A DNA stretch of 64,000 nt, from NCBI GenBank assembly GCA_043228905.1, contig JBHGNT010000017.1, positions 1,798,001 to 1,862,000 on the forward strand. Reading direction: 5' to 3'. Source of the stretch: Azolla caroliniana (Eukaryota > Polypodiophyta). Numbering within the stretch: the first letter of the stretch is position 1; every line of letters begins with the position of its first letter. Made by a program: the position numbers and the translations under genes. Positions 1-9,984 of the stretch are shown here, piece by piece. Under the pieces are notes generated by a model. It was given only the letters and a program-made list of their open reading frames with translations. It did not search any database and was not told the origin of the DNA.

Positions 1-199
1 ATGATTCATTGGCACGTTCTTAGTGGTGATAAGGAGTGTTTGTCATCGCATCCGGCAATACTAGAATAAGGATAAAATCTGTATGCTTTAGAAGATTGAC
101 CAGGAATTGGCGAATCTGTGGTGGGTTCAGCTTTGTTAAGTGGGATAGTGGGTGGCGGCAAAGTCCATGGGGAGTCATACGTCCGGGTCGGGAGTTACT

Positions 200-207
200 C
201 TATAAAT
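200..207 (+). promoter_or_regulatory. Candidate TATA box of the LRR gene
   Basis: TATAAATG about 230 bases ahead of the start codon at 439 is the only good TATA-like element upstream. The stretch from 1 to 438 otherwise holds no gene I can support; it becomes pyrimidine-rich from about 340, as plant 5' leaders often are. Confidence 0.4.
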
Positions 208-438
208 GAATGACTTATCCTGCTTCTTTGACGTAATCAATTACTCCGCAAGGCATCCATTGCTGTTCATCACTCCCCTTCCCATCTTCAAACGTATTCA
301 TTACGTTGGTTGCAGTTGGTTTCCTCTATTCCAAAACTTCCATCTCTTTCACTCACTCACTCCCCCTCCTCCATCGTATCCTACACTCCGTTCCTCCTCG
401 GTTGGTTTCGACCATCCTTAATATTCCGTTTTCACTAG

Positions 439-3400
439 ATGCCGAGCTTCCCATGCACTCTCCCTCTCCTCTCAATCCTTATTCTCATCATACATTCGGC
501 AATGCCAGCGGAGATTGTGGCTGTGGCGACTGCGCCCGCGCCCACCTCCTCCGATGACATGGCAGTAGCACAAGCACAAGCACAATCACAAGCACAAGCT
601 CTCGTGACAATTAAGGATGCCGTCACCCACGACCCCTCTTCTTGCCTCTCCTCCTGGACCGCCACCTCCACCTCCACCTCCTCCAACTCTACTAATGATG
701 TTATCCACACCACGGCACCGCCCTCCTACTGCCCCTCTAACGGCACTGCCGGCTGGTACGGCCTGCTCTGTGATGACAGCTTCCACATCACCTCCCTCAA
801 CCTCTCCTACTGCGACCTCTCTGGTTCTATCTCCCCTTCTCTCGCTCTTCTCCCTTCCCTCTCTCATCTCGATCTCTCCTACAACAACTTCTCAGGCCCC
901 CTCTCTTCCTCCCTCTTCTTCACCCACCAACCAACCAACTCCTCCAGCCTCACATACCTCGACCTCAGCTACAACGCCCTCCTCTCTGGTGCCATCCCCC
1001 CTTCCCTCATCCTCAACTCCCCAAACCTCCAAACCCTGCGCCTTAGACACACTGGCCTCAGCGGCCTTGTTCCTCCAGAGCTGTGGACCCATCTCCCGGC
1101 TCTTCAGTACCTCTACATCACTGACACCTGGTCCGACTCCTCACCCCCACTTCTCAGCATCTCGCCCACCTCTTTTCCAGCGACTGCGAATTTCTCTTTC
1201 TGTGCTACCATTGAAGCGTTTGTACTGTTTGGCCTTGATGCATCCGGGGCATCCTTTCCCTCTTCCTTGGGAGATTGCCAACAGTTGCAGATCTTGTCCT
1301 TGACTGTCGCGGGTCTACAAGGATCCATCCCCCCATCCATTTGGCAGCTTCCTCACCTCCAAACCCTGGTAATCCAAGATCTTAATGTGATAGACACTGT
1401 GGATGGTTATCCCTACGAGCCACGCCCCTACAAGCTCCACGGGTCACTGCCATCCACTTTTGGCTTCTGTAGCGCTGCTGGATCTACCATCGAAGACATG
1501 TACATAGATGGCATCAATCTCACTGGCCACATTCCTGCTTCTATTGGCACCTGTGCCTCTCTGCAGAATCTGGATCTCTCTCACACAAGCCTGGAAGGCC
1601 CCATCCCTTCTAGCCTCGGCAACCTCACCCAGCTGCAGACCTTGTACCTCCAGAGCAACAACCTGACAGGCAAGATACCAGCTGCGCTCGGTAGCTGCTC
1701 ACAACTCACCGACCTTCGACTGGGGTTCAACCCTCTCATGGGTTCCATCCCCAGTGAGCTGGGAATGCTCATAAACCTCCAGGTACTCTCTCTCTTTACG
1801 GCCAACCTTGAGGGTCCAGTTCCCGTTGCGCTTTGCAACTGTACCCAAATGGAATGGTTCGACGTGGGGTGGATGCCCCAATCTGATGTCTTCACCTTCC
1901 TTCCACCAGAATATCCCCTGTCCCTGGGTCTTACAGGGAGCATACCTGAATGTTTCAGTAGAATGCCAAACCTACAAACGCTGGCATGGCAGCTTAGCCA
2001 CCTTGACGGGGGGTTCCCTACGAAAGCATTGCAGAATTTAACGCAGCTTCAATACTTGGATCTGACTTACTGCGGATTGGAAGCCACCTTTCCTCCTGAG
2101 TTCGGCTGGAATTTTCCAGATCTACAACATCTGAACCTCGAGTATAACCACTTAACAGGGTCCATTCCACCACAGATGGGTCAGCTTCCCAACCTGGAAC
2201 TACTCCATTTAGGTTCTAATGATCTGAATGGAACAATCCCAGAACAACTCCTCCAAGGCCTGGCACAATACAGCACCCTCACTACTCTCCATCTCGGTAG
2301 CAATGCTCTGGAGGGATCCATATCTTCCTCCTTTTGTGGCATCGCAAGCCTGCAAACGCTAGTTTTGGGTACCAACAACTTTAAGGGCAGTATACCAGCG
2401 TGCTTGGGGAGCTTGGAAGCTCTCACAAACTTAGATCTTGGACAAAACAACCTCACAGGAAGCATTCCTCCATCTCTCGGCCGCCTAATAAACACAGAGA
2501 GCTTAACATTAAATACCAATGAGCTTTCTGGATACATTCCTCTCGAAATCGGGGCATTGATAAAGCTGCAGAAATTAGACCTCTCCACAAACAGCCTGGA
2601 AGGGATCGTCCCTGTTGACGCTTTACATAATCTGTCTGGTCTTCTGACTTTACGACTCTCTCAAAACAATTTGAGTGGGAAGATAGAGAGCTTGGACCTG
2701 TCCAAGATGCCCAACCTCCAGACTTTTGGTGCCTATGGAAATGCTTTAGAAGGGGGCCTACCTGCTGGCATTACGGAGAATAAGGGACTGGTCATCTTCG
2801 ATGTGCAGGGGAACAAATATCTCACCGGATCCTTAGGCAATACTACTACTGTTGACATAACTGGTTTATCCAAGCTCAGGGTGCTCTCGGTGAGCTACAA
2901 CCAGCTTAGCGGCGACATCCCCGGTTGGGTTTGGAAGCTTCCCAGTCTGCAGGCACTGGACCTCTCCAACAATCGCTTCAGCGGCCGCTTCCCTGCGTCT
3001 CTAACGCACCTCTCCTACTTCAAGCTCAATGAAAGCTCAGACAGGAACCAGACTACCCTCTACGAGGAGGTGCCGGTCATTCTCAAGAACACTGTCTTCA
3101 TTCTCAAATATGTTCTGAGTACCCGTATCTACTTTGATGTGTCCCTGAATGATCTGGAAGGCGAAATTCCAGAGAGCTTCGGGGAGCTGCAAGGTCTGAC
3201 AGGAGCCAACCTGTCCCACAACCGAATCAGCGGCACAATACCTGCGGGTACATTTGGGAGATTGATGGAGTTGGAGGTGCTGGATCTCTCCTACAACCAG
3301 CTCAGCGGTGGCATCCCACAAGATCTCACGTCTCTGGGCAGCCTCTCTACTCTAGACCTGGCCCACAACCAACTGGAAGGACCAATCCCCACACAGAACA

Positions 3401-3645
3401 ACTTCAATACCAGGGTCTCATCTGCCAGCTTTGAGAACAACCCGGGCCTGTGTGGCTACCCTCTTTCCACCTCCTGCAACACAAGCATTGATGATGCTAG
3501 TAGTGATGTGGGCACCACTGCCAGGCAAACACAGCAATTGATCGTGATTTGGTTCAATGAGTTCGTATCTCCATGGGCGCTTCTGGTGGGCTATCCGACT
3601 GGACTTGCACTTGGCATATTCGTCTGCCGTACCCGGTCCTTATAA
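439..3645 (+). CDS. Leucine-rich-repeat receptor-like protein (no kinase), single exon
   Basis: A 1068-residue protein read without introns. Residues 1-23 are a hydrophobic signal peptide, followed by an alanine/glutamine-rich stretch and a plant LRR N-cap containing paired Cys and W. More than twenty plant-type extracellular repeats (LxxLxLSxNxLxGxIPxxLG) follow. Near the C-terminus the array is interrupted by an island-like segment (about residues 865-895, around LKNTVFILKYVL), then four more repeats and the cap FENNPGLCGYPL. A single membrane span (about 1043-1062, SPWALLVGYPTGLALGIFV) leaves a cytoplasmic tail of roughly six residues. This is the layout of receptor-like proteins, which sit at the plasma membrane and signal through partner kinases in defence or development; the ligand cannot be told. 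The first ATG after the leader gives the signal peptide. GC content and Ser/Thr codon richness are clearly higher than in the surrounding spacers. Confidence 0.9.
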   Translation: MPSFPCTLPLLSILILIIHSAMPAEIVAVATAPAPTSSDDMAVAQAQAQSQAQALVTIKDAVTHDPSSCLSSWTATSTSTSSNSTNDVIHTTAPPSYCPSNGTAGWYGLLCDDSFHITSLNLSYCDLSGSISPSLALLPSLSHLDLSYNNFSGPLSSSLFFTHQPTNSSSLTYLDLSYNALLSGAIPPSLILNSPNLQTLRLRHTGLSGLVPPELWTHLPALQYLYITDTWSDSSPPLLSISPTSFPATANFSFCATIEAFVLFGLDASGASFPSSLGDCQQLQILSLTVAGLQGSIPPSIWQLPHLQTLVIQDLNVIDTVDGYPYEPRPYKLHGSLPSTFGFCSAAGSTIEDMYIDGINLTGHIPASIGTCASLQNLDLSHTSLEGPIPSSLGNLTQLQTLYLQSNNLTGKIPAALGSCSQLTDLRLGFNPLMGSIPSELGMLINLQVLSLFTANLEGPVPVALCNCTQMEWFDVGWMPQSDVFTFLPPEYPLSLGLTGSIPECFSRMPNLQTLAWQLSHLDGGFPTKALQNLTQLQYLDLTYCGLEATFPPEFGWNFPDLQHLNLEYNHLTGSIPPQMGQLPNLELLHLGSNDLNGTIPEQLLQGLAQYSTLTTLHLGSNALEGSISSSFCGIASLQTLVLGTNNFKGSIPACLGSLEALTNLDLGQNNLTGSIPPSLGRLINTESLTLNTNELSGYIPLEIGALIKLQKLDLSTNSLEGIVPVDALHNLSGLLTLRLSQNNLSGKIESLDLSKMPNLQTFGAYGNALEGGLPAGITENKGLVIFDVQGNKYLTGSLGNTTTVDITGLSKLRVLSVSYNQLSGDIPGWVWKLPSLQALDLSNNRFSGRFPASLTHLSYFKLNESSDRNQTTLYEEVPVILKNTVFILKYVLSTRIYFDVSLNDLEGEIPESFGELQGLTGANLSHNRISGTIPAGTFGRLMELEVLDLSYNQLSGGIPQDLTSLGSLSTLDLAHNQLEGPIPTQNNFNTRVSSASFENNPGLCGYPLSTSCNTSIDDASSDVGTTARQTQQLIVIWFNEFVSPWALLVGYPTGLALGIFVCRTRSL

Positions 3646-3693
3646 GGACAACCATAAAAGAAAACAATGTAAATATGTAAATAGAAAAAATTG

Positions 3694-3699
3694 AATAAA
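3694..3699 (+). terminator. Poly(A) signal of the LRR gene
   Basis: AATAAA lies about 50 bases after the LRR stop codon at 3645, in an A-rich 3' region. Positions up to 3777 show nothing else. Confidence 0.5.
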
Positions 3700-3777
3700 A
3701 GTCCATGGCCTAATGGTTAAGCTTATCGATGATCTCTTATTTTATTGAGCTAGCATTTGGTTTTTCGTCTATCATAC

Positions 3778-3832
3778 CATCTGTCTGTGGTGTTGGTAGC
3801 CCACTGACGCTGAGATCATACAGGCGCGTCCC
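3778..3832 (+). pseudogene. Fragment of the 3' end of a U2 snRNA unit
   Basis: The bases around TTGGTAGCCCACTGACGCTGAG and the downstream ATCATACAGGCGCG align with stem IV and the immediate 3' flank of the U2 gene at 5661-5700 (TTGGTATTGCACCAATGCCGAGGTCATATAGGCGCG, broken here by a few changes). No U2 5' half (branch-site recognition region) can be found to the left. It is the left edge of the duplicated snRNA block. Confidence 0.55.
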
Positions 3833-3839
3833 CCACCCC

Positions 3840-4627
3840 ACTATAATCACCCATAATCTTCACAGCCATAAGCTCTCTATTCTCTGGTTGGGCCACTAAT
3901 GCGGATCCAATGCCCAAATGTAAATAATGCACGACCTGAACATGAACAAGCAATGGGTAGTGTAGGGCTGGTAGATAACTGCCTGTTTGCCTACGATTCT
4001 CTTTACACTTCCTATTGCTTGGGGTTATGTATACCCATGATTATCTGCACCCGTATCATGGTCAAAATTGAACGGCATATTGAGGGATGATCATGGGTGT
4101 ATAGACATACCATGTGATGCTTCCTACGCGACTGATCTATATTTATTTATTTATGCCTCCATATCCAATCCATGATTCTGTCTGTCTATATTATATATTT
4201 ACGTATATTTGACTCCATCTTTACTCCATGTCCCCCTATCGTTTGTTTATCCCTTCTGTATACATACATGACGACTCCACCCCATCGCTGCTAATTTACA
4301 TCATATACATGTACTCCTCTACACCGTCACATACATGTACTCCCTCTACCCCGTCCCGTCTTCTGTTATTTACATCACATACATCTAAAGTATATTTACC
4401 CCCATATGTCATTTACACATTACGTAGTCCGTTTAAACCCAATTTTCGGTCGGACATTCAGAGTTTGATTGATTTTGAGAAAGCGAACGCGAGCCCCCGC
4501 TGCCACAAATTATGACGTGCACTCTCCCACATTGGGGAGATGCTAGGGCAAACAGCCCCTTCCGGCAGTGCAATGGAGGCACCGGCCCTGAGCCATCGGC
4601 CTTGCTGATCACCGATAGACCCCGTCC
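3840..4627. repeat. Left copy of duplicated snRNA block
   Basis: This stretch aligns with about 5990-6725. Shared landmarks in order are ACAAGCAATGGGTA, GGTAGATAACTGCC, CATGTGATGCTTCCTACxCGACTGATCTATA, the phrase CCATATCCAATCCATGATTCTGTCTGTC, TATCGTTT.TTTATC and finally the U1 body. By eye the spacer is roughly 80% identical with many small indels, while the U1 part is much closer. The direct duplication places one U2 remnant and one U1 copy in each unit. Confidence 0.85.
4483..4627 (-). pseudogene. U1 snRNA pseudogene lacking 5' end, promoter and half of stem IV
   Basis: Read on the minus strand, the body matches the intact U1 at 6568-6732 with only about three substitutions and one inserted base over some 140 positions. 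It keeps stem-loop I, the U1A-type loop ATTGCACT, stem III and the Sm site ATAATTTGTGG. Beyond the GGACGGGGTC block, the intact gene has ATACTTACCTG, which pairs with 5' splice sites; here the sequence is TACGTTTATATA, so that pairing is lost. No USE or TATA pair at the right distance lies to its right. The 3' half of stem IV (GGCCCCC) is also missing. It is therefore most likely non-functional. Confidence 0.85.
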
Positions 4628-5416
4628 TATATAAACGTAGTTGTGGTGTAAGACATCGATGAATGGGGTCGAGGCCCCAACCCGTGTGTTGTTGCCTCTC
4701 GAGTTCTTGGGGAGAATATGTATCTGCTCTATTGGTGGAAGGTGAAGTAAATGTCACTCCGCCTTTACTTTGCGTGCGCTCGTATTGGTCGAGACATGCT
4801 TTGTATTAGGATGGAGGACAATGCACGACATGTTAAAGGGATGTTCAAAAAGTCGAGCACAACGTTGTCATCAAGTATGAGCACACGAATGGGCAAATTT
4901 TACCTGTACATGTACATGTGCATCTAGAATACATGCATCCCTCGAAGCCAAGATGCTCAACATTCGATAAATGAACATAAAACCAAGAGAGAATGCGAGT
5001 GCGAACTTTCTCAGTTAGTTGAAATAGAGGAGAAGCTAAAGAAGAGGAGGTAGGAAACTTCCTCAACACCAAGATGCTCAACATTCAATATGGGAGGGAA
5101 TGAGACCAACATGGTCGCTACTACTGTACGAGTCCCTTGCAAGCCAACAATCGTCAAGAACTTAACGCAAGGATAAGAGGAAGCGATTTGGGGTTATGTA
5201 GTCGTACGTACGGATAGGTGCACGTGGATTCGAGATGGAGTGAGTTGGGGAAGCAAGGCGACATTGAGCTTTGTAATGTGGATTATGTATGTATGGAGCG
5301 AGGTGCAAGAGAAGCAACCAAGCTTTCGTGAAGGTTGTTATTATACATGGTATTGTTATTTGGTGTGGGAGGAGAAAAGGTTAACATACGTAACTGTAGA
5401 TAAGAGGGGGGAAGAT
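4628..5416. other. Spacer between snRNA units
   Basis: No gene is supported. One short direct repeat is visible: AAGATGCTCAACATTC occurs at about 4949 and again at about 5071. Confidence 0.5.
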
Positions 5417-5427
5417 ATCCCACATGG
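5417..5427 (+). promoter_or_regulatory. USE of the U2 gene
   Basis: ATCCCACATGG matches the plant snRNA upstream sequence element consensus RTCCCACATCG at 10 of 11 positions. It starts 66 bases before the U2 5' end and 33 bases before the TATA box. In plants a USE-TATA spacing of about 33-34 selects RNA polymerase II; pol III snRNA genes are about 10 bases shorter. Confidence 0.85.
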
Positions 5428-5449
5428 GGAGTCCTGCTCACGCTCAGCC

Positions 5450-5457
5450 TATAAGTA
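5450..5457 (+). promoter_or_regulatory. TATA box of the U2 gene
   Basis: TATAAGTA lies 33 bases ahead of the predicted U2 start at 5483, the usual position for plant snRNA genes. Confidence 0.8.
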
Positions 5458-5482
5458 TGGAAGTAGAAGCACAAAAGAAATC

Positions 5483-5690
5483 ATACCTTTCTCGGCCTTT
5501 TGGCTAAGATCAAGTGTAGTATCTGTTCTTATCAGTTAAATATCTGATGTGTGGCCTATAAGGCCACATCATAGTAACCTAATTTCTTTCTTGGGGGTAG
5601 CACCTGTTCGAGGCAGCTTGCTGTCTCTGGGAGCTGCGTGTCTCTGGGAGCTGCGTGCGTCGCCTTGGTATTGCACCAATGCCGAGGTCA
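5483..5690 (+). ncRNA. U2: U2 spliceosomal snRNA
   Basis: Starts with ATACCTTTCTCGGCC, the plant U2 5' end, and contains the branch-site-pairing GTGTAGTATC, the invariant TCTGTTCTTATCAG stem II region, the IIb hairpin GTGGCCTATAAGGCCAC, and at 5663-5687 a stem IV CCTTGG...CCGAGG with the loop TATTGCACCAAT expected to bind the B'' protein. U2 snRNP selects the intron branch point. Oddities are one T-to-A change in GTTTAATATC, an Sm-like tract at 5581-5594 interrupted by C residues (AATTTCTTTCTTGG), and a perfect 17-base tandem duplication (5623-5639 and 5640-5656) between stem III and stem IV. The promoter is complete, so it is probably transcribed, but a variant or recently decaying copy cannot be excluded. 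The 3' end is approximate. Confidence 0.85.
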
Positions 5691-5989
5691 TATAGGCGCG
5701 CTCCACATACAATAACGACCAATATATTCTTTGTTGAAGGATAAATGATCAATAAATCAATAATGCGACGAAGTCTCTATATTTCTTATGTTCTGTAAGA
5801 TAAGTTAATTGAACCTTCATTGTTTGCTGTATCGGATGGTTAATGTGGGCGGGATGGATATTTATCTGGAAGCCACACATGGGGAAGTAAAATTACTGCG
5901 GTGCAGGATCCGAGAAGCAACTGCTTAATGGACAGACATGGAAAATAGGGCGTTTAGCTGGGAAGGGCCCATAATAGATCTGACCAAGT

Positions 5990-6725
5990 CCATCGCATTC
6001 ACACGGCGAAGACTTGACAACGGTACGCTTGCTATTCTCTGATGGGGACCACGAAGGCGGACCCGAACCTAAACAAGCAATGGGTACTACCCAGTGTAGG
6101 CCTAGCTGGTAGATAACTGCCCGTTTGCCTACATTCTCTTTACACCTATTGGTTGGGGTATGTATAGCCGTGATTTTCTGCACCTGTATCATGGTAAGAA
6201 TTTGGCGGCATCTATAGCATGTCCAGGAGTGTATAGGCCTGCCATGTGATGCTTCCTACCCGACTGATCTATAGATATATTTATATGCCTCCATATCCAA
6301 TCCATGATTCTGTCTGTCTCTATTATATATATATATATTTGCCTCCACTCTTTACAACATGTCCCCCCTATCGTTTATTTATCTCTTTTCTATACATATC
6401 CATGACCACTCCACCCCATATGTGCTATATATACATAACATGTCTTCTGTTATTTTGAATCACATAACATGTAAATTATGTATAACCGCCAATGTCATTT
6501 ACACATTATGTAATCCATTTACATTTACTTTCAATAGGACATTCAGAGTTTGTTTTGATTGATTGAGAAGGGGGCCGCGCGAACGCGAGCCCCCGCTGCC
6601 ACAAATTATGACGTGCACTCTCCCACATTGGGGAGATGCTAGGGCAAACAGCCCCTCCGGCAGTGCAATGGAGGCGCCGGCCCTAAGCCATCGGCCTTGC
6701 TGATCACCGATAGACCCCGCCCAGG
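5990..6725. repeat. Right copy of duplicated snRNA block
   Basis: Partner of 3840-4627, in the same orientation. It holds the spacer between the 3' ends of the U2 and U1 genes. The genes converge, with about 880 bases between their 3' ends. Open reading frames here are short and shared neither in frame nor in sequence with the left copy, so the spacer looks non-coding. Confidence 0.8.
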
Positions 6726-6732
6726 TAAGTAT
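6568..6732 (-). ncRNA. U1: U1 spliceosomal snRNA
   Basis: On the minus strand the gene begins ATACTTACCTGGGCGGGGTC, the plant U1 5' end that pairs with 5' splice sites. Stem-loop I carries GATCAGCAAGG in the position of the U1-70K binding loop (a small variant of the usual GATCAxGAAGG). Stem II has the U1A-type loop ATTGCAC within CTCCATTGCACTGCCGGAG. Stem III (CTCCCCAATGTGGGAG), the Sm site ATAATTTGTGG and a perfect stem IV (GGGGGC...GCGGCCCCC) follow. The length of about 165 nt is normal. Everything needed for function is present, including its own promoter to the right. Confidence 0.93.
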
Positions 6733-6758
6733 GTTTAGCTGCTGCTCAAACCACTCAA

Positions 6759-6764
6759 TTTATA
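6759..6764 (-). promoter_or_regulatory. TATA box of the U1 gene
   Basis: TATAAA on the minus strand, starting 32 bases upstream of the U1 5' end at 6732. Confidence 0.8.
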
Positions 6765-6786
6765 GCTCCCTTCTTCCCCGTCCTCT

Positions 6787-6797
6787 CTATGTGGGAC
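6787..6797 (-). promoter_or_regulatory. USE of the U1 gene
   Basis: GTCCCACATAG on the minus strand matches the plant USE consensus at 10 of 11 bases. Its start is 33 bases from the TATA start, the same pol II spacing as at the U2 gene. Confidence 0.85.
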
Positions 6798-9700
6798 AAA
6801 TAGAAGATATACTCTATCTACACTTTTCCATTTCTGCTCGCCCATGACACACTCAGCACTACTACTACTAAGTTACGAACCATCCCATCCTATGATGTTT
6901 CTCTCATTGCACCATGATCCAACATCTCCTCTACACAATCTATCCCACCACCAAAATTACTGCTATTTAGTTGGTGGCTCGGTGTGTATGTCTCCCTTTA
7001 ACCCCCTCACATGTACTTATAGAGAGCTCACACATCACACATACCAGCCCCACCTTGGTTTTCTCTTTTATACAAATTTTATGTACATTTCAATGTTGCG
7101 AGGGTTTTGGAACTTGTAGAATATCGGGGGGAGTGAAACATGAATGCATTGCGCATGTGCAGCCAATGAGCCCTCACACTCTCTTAGCACCAACCGAGAC
7201 GTCGATATGTGCCTTTGCCGCTTGGGCAATCTCTCATAAGAGTTGCACATAGTACCAACCATCACTTCCCTTCTCCCAATCATACAAAGTGCCCAAATAT
7301 AAGGAGGGGATACGTTGTTTTAAAGCAAGAACCCCAACCTAAATATGGCAAGTTTTGGACGAAACGGGCGGATTGTGGTGGATGAGCAAGCCAAGTCGAA
7401 CTGTCCATGTTCGAAAAAAACACTCGATGTATTACTATGTTGCTTGGTGTCAAGGACGACAAGGTTAGACCAATATTTAAAAATTTTGCAACTTTTTCTC
7501 AACAAATTTCATGGTGTTCAATGCGGTTGACTTTGTTAAATTTGTTTTCACTGTCTCAACCGGATGACTCATGTATCAATTCTTCATTTAGTAAATACAA
7601 TATTGCAACACATCCAGGGCGGGTTAAGGTTATCCTCGACGCCCAGACACCAACAAATGCTTATGCATGGACCATGGTCTACATTCCATGGGCAAATTCA
7701 CTCGCCCACCAAGCTTGGAGGGCAAAACCTGGCCCTCTATAGTGGACATTGTGCGCATGAACGAAGATTGAATAAAAAACATATACATAACTAATGCTTT
7801 TGCTATCAAAAGCATGAAAAGCTCAATTGCATAACTACAACAAAGAGTTCCAAGTTTTTACAAGCACATTCGATGTGGCGATCCGAATCATACATGTGTA
7901 GCCTCTATAATTTGATTCAATGTGCATCAATCTCCATGTGATGTTGTGTAAATTCACAGGTGACAACATTTGTTACATGGGAACCCAACCCACAAGAGTT
8001 CATAGCTTGATTGTTGTGTCCAACACATGAACTGGAGCCTTAATGAGAACGAGAAATCCATAATTGAAAACATTTGAACTGAAGTGTGCCTGGGAAGTTA
8101 GAACCCCAAGCACGAGGGTTGATTACTTGAATAACATGTTGGATAACATGTTGGGTATACGAACCGAACCCACGGAAGCTCGAGGCTTACGAGCAAAGAA
8201 TTTGAGCAAAACGTTAGAGCTCCCAGACAAAAGAAGAGGACAACCTAACAACTTACTCATACACGACACTTGACTACGCAAAGCATAGAGCAATTGAGTG
8301 CCTGGTAAATGCTGAAACCTAACCTTTGAAAAGGAGCACCTTGTAGCGCTCAACCCTCAAGGAGGCCAATCTTGCAACTTGATTCTAGGACCAATCAATT
8401 GCATCCATTATAGATGGAAAGGACACCCCAACAACCAAATACCAAAATTACACATGAACTATAACAAGAATCAACTCTCCAACAATTCCATAACCAATCA
8501 GTGCCATATATTGGACCTTCCTATATTTGGTTGCAATTTCTTTGATGCATTTCCAAGTACAACCATATGAGAGTTGCAACACAAGGTCAACACAAGATAA
8601 ACCTTGCCACCAAACTTGACACATTTGCATATGAGAAAATGTTATTCCAACACAAGTGTGTTGAAAGATTTCAACATGTGGCATATCAAGAAAGCATAGA
8701 GAGTTTAAGTTGTTTTTGAACCCATTTATATTTCACATTTGGGTTAAACATGTGCTTGCTTAGAAAGATGGTAAAATAAGATGATAGCAATACTATTTGT
8801 TATCATGAATCAAATTTCCAATGTAATCATATGTCATTCCAATCCTAGATAATCTGTTCAAAATATCGTGCTAATTGAAATTCCACAGCTAAATCAACTT
8901 ATACAAAGAAAGCCAATTGCACCACTAAATTGGAGTCACATATGATTATGAATTTGTAGTTGCAATAGTTAAGATACTCACCATTACCATGGAAATATCA
9001 TTTTTGAAAGCATGATACTTTGACCCACTACATTTGGATAATCTATCACCCCACATTCACAAAAATGTAACCTCCATATCTGACTGATTATGGACTCTGG
9101 TAGTGTTTAGACTAAGTCATTGTCTTGGTAATAAGTGTACTTCCAATCATTTTAGACTTGAAATTAACAATACCTTTTACTACTTCAACATTGCATTTTA
9201 CAAACATCTATTTAATATTTTGCAAGTGGAGATCAGTGACATAATGTCTAGAATCTTGTTATAAACAAATGGTAACAATTACCAAGTAGTCTAATAAGTG
9301 GCAATGAATAATTTCAAACACTTACGGTATCCATCTTATCTTTTCTGGATGTTATGATATTCTATGAGTGACCTCCTTAATAAACACACACCAACAATAT
9401 TGTATATTATTCCCATTGGATTAGTCGAATGCACAAAACTAGCAACTAAAAACATTCAAATTTAATTAATTCTTTAATAATGTGAAAAGAACCTCAATTT
9501 ATGTCAGTTATAGCTATCCAAACACAAGATACAAACTATGGAGTTATGCATTAAGGTTTTATAGCCAAACATCAACACTTCAAGACATTATCTAATCCAT
9601 ATGATGCAAGTTCAGAAAATAAATACTTGCATTTATAAACAACTCAAGGGCTGTGGTCCATACTTATGATACAAGCCCAAACTTTTTTGAACCTTACATT

Positions 9701-9843
9701 TAAAATACATCATTGTAAATAAGGTAGCCCTAAGAAGGTCCACATTCATCTAACTAAAAAATAGACAAGAAGAAACACAGCAACAAAGACTGCAACCATC
9801 GTCAACAAGCTTTTACCTGATTTGGCTTCAAAAACCTATCAAG

Positions 9844-9845
<2 letters not shown>
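6798..9845. other. Spacer with no recognised gene
   Basis: About 3 kb of AT-rich sequence. Several short open frames exist, but none has a recognisable domain, codon bias or splice-supported continuation. Confidence 0.5.
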
Positions 9846-9907
<62 letters not shown>

Positions 9908-9930
9908 AAATCTCTCTCTCTCTCTCTCTC
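9846..9930. repeat. (CT)n microsatellite with one interruption
   Basis: Nearly pure CT for about 58 bases, then GGTAAA, then about 20 more bases of CT. It abuts the 5' end of the tiny LINE fragment at 9932. Confidence 0.95.
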
Positions 9931-9931
9931 A

Positions 9932-9984
9932 CTCATGGGCCAAATTTGGTCTTAGAAGACATTAATATTTCTTTCTTTCTTTCT
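9932..9984 (+). mobile_element. Extremely 5'-truncated LINE: only the 3' tail remains
   Basis: ATGGGCCAAATTTGGTCTTA and the following AGAAGACATTAATATTTCTTTC match, at about 47 of 51 bases, the 3' end of the minus-strand LINE at 46450-46502. It starts directly after a (CT)n tract and ends in TTTCTTTCTTTCTCC, the same terminal arrangement as the larger copy. Confidence 0.75.

Noticed and set aside
435-1943. Long antisense and shifted frames within the LRR gene
   Set aside because: They mirror the repetitive LRR codons and carry no domain; the sense frame is continuous for 1068 codons.
3700-3777. Possible 5' half of a U2 gene in the left snRNA unit (GGCCTAATGGTTAAG)
   Set aside because: The match to the U2 5' region is too weak and the branch-site-pairing GTAGTATC is absent.
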